Assembly: GCA_004552385.1 (NCBI GenBank)
Contig: SFOL01000078.1
Span: 1 to 8,423, forward strand
DNA length: 8,423 bases
Source: Bacteroidales bacterium
GTDB taxonomy: Bacteria; Bacteroidota; Bacteroidia; Bacteroidales; Marinilabiliaceae
Direction of reading: 5' to 3'
Shown here: positions 6,759-8,423 of the stretch, one piece after another
Layout: the number at the start of each line of letters is the position of its first letter
Numbering within the stretch: the stretch's first letter is position 1
Made by a program: the position numbers and the translations under genes
The notes under the pieces: model-generated
The model's input: only the letters and a program-made list of their open reading frames with translations
What the model was told of the DNA's origin: nothing
Database searches by the model: none

Positions 6759-6793
6759 CGGATGTGACCGACCAGAAGAAGAGGCCACATCCG
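6759..6793 (-). promoter_or_regulatory. Intercistronic stem-loop before the SASA esterase gene
   Basis: CGGATGTG (6759-6766) and CACATCCG (6786-6793) form a perfect 8-bp stem. After one mismatch, two more C:G pairs are possible on each side. On the minus strand the stem is followed by TTTTCCTTTC and the esterase ATG 17 nt later. It could be a leaky terminator that lowers expression of the downstream genes, or a processing/stabilising stem. The long purine-rich loop and broken T tract make strong termination doubtful. Confidence 0.45.
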
Positions 6794-6805
6794 CAGGGAA
6801 AACTA

Positions 6806-6834
6806 CAAACTAAACAATCATGACGAGTCCCAAC
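6806..6834 (-). promoter_or_regulatory. Weak promoter-like motif upstream of the SASA esterase
   Basis: On the minus strand GTTG (6834-6831) and TAGTTTG (6812-6806) are separated by 18 nt. The second motif is the Bacteroidetes TAnnTTTG box with one spacer base missing. Its context (TTTAGTTTG) resembles the better site before the symporter (TTTAGCTTTG). As there, it lies just upstream of a stem-loop. It is only a candidate internal promoter. Confidence 0.22.
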
Positions 6835-6873
6835 GGACGCATCGAAGAACTCTCTTTGATATGCAACAGCACG

Positions 6874-8055
6874 CTACGCATGCTTCTCGTTTTTGTCAAC
6901 GAGAGCATTGATGCGCGCCACGGATGCCGAGCTGGTAAGCTCGTCGGACGGAGTGTTGAGACAGTAGTCCACAAGCTGGTCGACCGTGGTGGTGGCCACG
7001 TGGAGGCGGGTGTCAGACGAGGCGTAGTAGATGAAGACCTTGCCGTCTTCGTCAGCAATCCAACCATTGGAGAAGACGACATTTGAGACATCTCCCACGC
7101 GCTCCGAGCCATAAGGAGCCATGAAGTGACCGGCAGGCTTATGGGTTACGATCCACGGTTTCTCGAGGTCGGACATGAACATGTAGAGAACATAGCGCAG
7201 GCCGGCGGCGGTGTTCCTGACGCCGTGGGCGAGGTTAAGCCATCCGTACTTGGTCTTGATGGGCGCGGGGCCCATGCCGTTCTTGACCTCGTAGATGGTA
7301 TGATAGGTCTTGGCATCCATGATGTACTCGTCCTTAACCTCGGCGCGACGTATGTCATCGCAGAGGCCCCAGCCGATGCCGCCGCCCGAGCCAGTGTCAA
7401 TGAAGCCGTCTTGCGGGCGGGTGTAGAATGCGTATTTGCCGTCGATGAAATGGGGGAAGAGCACGACGTTGCGCTGCTGACCAGCATGGCTGACGAGATC
7501 CGGGAGCCTCTCCCAGGTCTTGAGATCCTTGGTGCGGACTATGCCGGCGGCGGCGACAGCGCTGCTCGTGTCGCCGGGTGCGGCATTGGGATCTTTGCGT
7601 TCCGTGCAGAACACGCCGTATATGTAGCCATCGTCATGCTTGGTGACGCGCATGTCATACACGTTGGTGTCCGGGTTGCCCGGGACCTGGGGAAGGGTTA
7701 TGGGGCGAGGCCAAAAACGGAAGTTGTCGATGCCATTGGGACTCTCGGCAACCGCGAAGAACGACTTGCGGTCGACACCCTCGGTGCGGACTATGACGAT
7801 ATATTTGTCGCCCAACTTTATGGCTCCGGCGTTGAAGGCCGCGTTGAAGCTGATACGCTCCATGAAGAACGGGTTAGTCTCCGGATCGAAGTCATAACGC
7901 CATTCGAGGGGCACATGCTCACGCGTCACCACGGGATACTTGTATTTGTTATACACACCATTGGTGCTGAAAAGCTGCTCGTTGGGGCGGGATATGAGCG
8001 CCTCGAAATCACTGGTGATTTTCTGCTTGCGCTCATCAAAGATGCTGCTGCTCAT
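6874..8055 (-). CDS. mgp: GH130 4-O-beta-D-mannosyl-D-glucose phosphorylase
   Basis: This is a cytoplasmic 393-residue inverting phosphorylase of glycoside hydrolase family 130, without a signal peptide. It converts Man-beta-1,4-Glc and phosphate to mannose-1-phosphate and glucose, the last step of the mannobiose route. The N-terminal stretch WRYDFDPETNPFFMER...NAAFNAGAIK, the VRTEGVDRKSFFAVAESPNGIDNFRFW block (residues 89-115) and NVYDMR with the putative proton donor Asp134 are typical of the mannosylglucose phosphorylase branch (GH130_1). Further five-bladed propeller motifs are QQRNVVLFPHFIDGKYAFYTRP (193-214), GPAPIKTKYGWLNLAHGVR (262-280) and YYASSDTRLHVA (343-354). The branch is supported over GH130_2 mannooligosaccharide phosphorylases by these N-terminal motifs and by the epimerase in the operon. 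The ATG at 8055 is the only start after the upstream in-frame TAA, and there is no Shine-Dalgarno sequence. It is the first gene of the operon. Confidence 0.95.
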   Translation of the reverse strand: MSSSIFDERKQKITSDFEALISRPNEQLFSTNGVYNKYKYPVVTREHVPLEWRYDFDPETNPFFMERISFNAAFNAGAIKLGDKYIVIVRTEGVDRKSFFAVAESPNGIDNFRFWPRPITLPQVPGNPDTNVYDMRVTKHDDGYIYGVFCTERKDPNAAPGDTSSAVAAAGIVRTKDLKTWERLPDLVSHAGQQRNVVLFPHFIDGKYAFYTRPQDGFIDTGSGGGIGWGLCDDIRRAEVKDEYIMDAKTYHTIYEVKNGMGPAPIKTKYGWLNLAHGVRNTAAGLRYVLYMFMSDLEKPWIVTHKPAGHFMAPYGSERVGDVSNVVFSNGWIADEDGKVFIYYASSDTRLHVATTTVDQLVDYCLNTPSDELTSSASVARINALVDKNEKHA

Positions 8056-8112
8056 TTTCTGTCTAATATATCTGTTATTGACTCGGTATTAGAGTGTTCC
8101 TCTTTCCGAATA

Positions 8113-8144
8113 CAATATTACGACCTTTACCGCGTCAAGACAAG
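8113..8144 (-). promoter_or_regulatory. Probable promoter of the mannan operon
   Basis: On the minus strand TAATATTG (8120-8113) matches the Bacteroidetes -7 box TAnnTTTG with one mismatch. CTTG (8144-8141) lies 20 nt upstream and matches the -33 TTTG with one mismatch. Transcription would start near 8105-8109 and leave a leader of about 50 nt before the phosphorylase ATG. It is the best match in this intergenic region, but both boxes are imperfect. Confidence 0.4.
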
Positions 8145-8331
8145 TACTATATTATCATAAAGCCATAGGATACGCTCAATCGTTTTAACAGCTTTTAGAC
8201 ATAGCGAGCAAAGAGGGTAAAATTTGCAAAAACAACATATAAATAACGCTCTATAACTAAGCGGATTACAACCCAAACAATGATTGAGCAGGCGCTCGGT
8301 CGGCATTGTATAATTTAAACCACAATATAAC

Positions 8332-8372
8332 AAAAAGAGACGCCGCTTCGCCATGTTCGCAAAGCAGCGTCT
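8332..8372 (-). terminator. Intrinsic terminator of the upstream gene
   Basis: On the minus-strand RNA, bases 8372-8359 (AGACGCUGCUUUGC) pair with 8351-8338 (GCGAAGCGGCGUCU). This makes a 14-bp stem with two U.G wobbles and a 7-nt loop. The stem is followed within two bases by five T residues (8336-8332). On the plus strand the wobbles become C.A mismatches, so the element works in the minus direction. It lies 21 nt after the stop codon of the partial gene at the window edge and separates that gene from the mannan operon. Confidence 0.85.
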
Positions 8373-8393
8373 GAGGTTCACACGGGTGCAGTT

Positions 8394-8423
8394 TTACTGC
8401 TTCCCTATCTTCTTAAGATCCTT
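8394..8423 (-). CDS. C-terminal end of an upstream minus-strand gene (partial)
   Basis: Nine codons and a TAA stop (8396-8394) remain in the window and read KDLKKIGKQ. The lysine-rich tail is too short to identify a product. It is called as a gene because the stop is followed 21 nt later by a strong minus-strand intrinsic terminator, as expected for the end of a transcription unit. If the locus follows other Bacteroidetes mannan clusters it could be a related function such as a regulator, transporter or glycosidase, but nothing visible supports any one of these. Confidence 0.6.
   Translation of the reverse strand, partial: KDLKKIGKQ

Larger units (their letters stand above)
8056..8393. other. 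Intergenic region upstream of the mannan operon
   Basis: This is a 338-nt non-coding stretch between the upstream gene's stop and the phosphorylase start. Its right end holds the upstream gene's terminator (8332-8372) and its left end the probable operon promoter (8113-8144). The middle, about 8150-8330, is AT-rich and contains no credible gene. An 84-codon minus-strand frame at 8381-8127 overlaps the terminator and looks like a shadow. A short palindrome GAGCAGGCGCTC (8285-8296) is present, but I cannot tie it to a regulator. This is where a binding site for a pathway regulator would be expected. Confidence 0.6.

Noticed and set aside
7126..8160. 344-codon plus-strand open frame
   Set aside because: It is antisense to the GH130 gene and runs on into its promoter region. 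It has no domain signal; it is a shadow of codon bias.
8127..8381. 84-codon minus-strand frame upstream of the phosphorylase
   Set aside because: It begins before and reads through the upstream gene's intrinsic terminator and overlaps the promoter candidate. Its composition is unlike the real genes and no family is recognisable.
1..8423. Mobile elements, CRISPR arrays, tRNA or rRNA genes
   Set aside because: No transposase or integrase motifs, no long direct or terminal repeats, no regularly spaced repeats and no cloverleaf-like sequence were found.

Overview
This window reads as a compact beta-mannan utilisation locus from a member of the Bacteroidales. The evidence for the lineage is indirect. 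The proteins resemble the Bacteroides fragilis-type mannan pathway. Starts lack clear Shine-Dalgarno sequences. One upstream region holds an exact TAnnTTTG (-7) box typical of Bacteroidetes sigma factors. The base composition is fairly GC-rich, which would suit Muribaculaceae or similar gut Bacteroidales better than classic Bacteroides, but the genus cannot be fixed from this window.

Layout. All six complete genes lie on the minus strand and are read from right to left. The right edge (8394-8423) holds the last nine codons and stop of an upstream minus-strand gene, followed by a strong intrinsic terminator (8332-8372). A 338-nt intergenic region (8056-8393) then carries the probable operon promoter. 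The genes follow in transcription order: a GH130 4-O-beta-D-mannosyl-D-glucose phosphorylase (8055-6874); a secreted SASA/sialate-O-acetylesterase-like SGNH esterase (6741-5317); a secreted GH26 beta-mannanase (5251-4235); a cytoplasmic AGE-family cellobiose/mannobiose 2-epimerase (4144-2954); a lipoprotein CE2-like SGNH acetylesterase (2935-1802); and a GPH/MelB-type sugar:cation symporter (1654-209, GTG start). A perfect 24-bp bidirectional terminator (98-152) closes the unit. The first 97 bases hold nothing I can assign.

How the genes work together. The two secreted esterases would strip acetyl groups from (gluco/galacto)mannan. The GH26 enzyme would cut the backbone, probably to mannobiose as described for its B. 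fragilis relative, and the symporter would bring the disaccharide across the inner membrane. The epimerase would then convert Man-beta-1,4-Man to Man-beta-1,4-Glc, and the GH130 enzyme would phosphorolyse that to mannose-1-phosphate plus glucose. This is the established mannobiose epimerase/mannosylglucose phosphorylase pathway. The less ordinary parts are the two structurally different esterases built into the operon, the absence of any SusC/SusD pair in view, and RNA stem-loops in four of the five intercistronic gaps. One of those is a 50-nt hairpin between the mannanase and epimerase genes, and another lies at the predicted 5' end of a separate symporter transcript. No mobile element, CRISPR array, tRNA or rRNA was seen.
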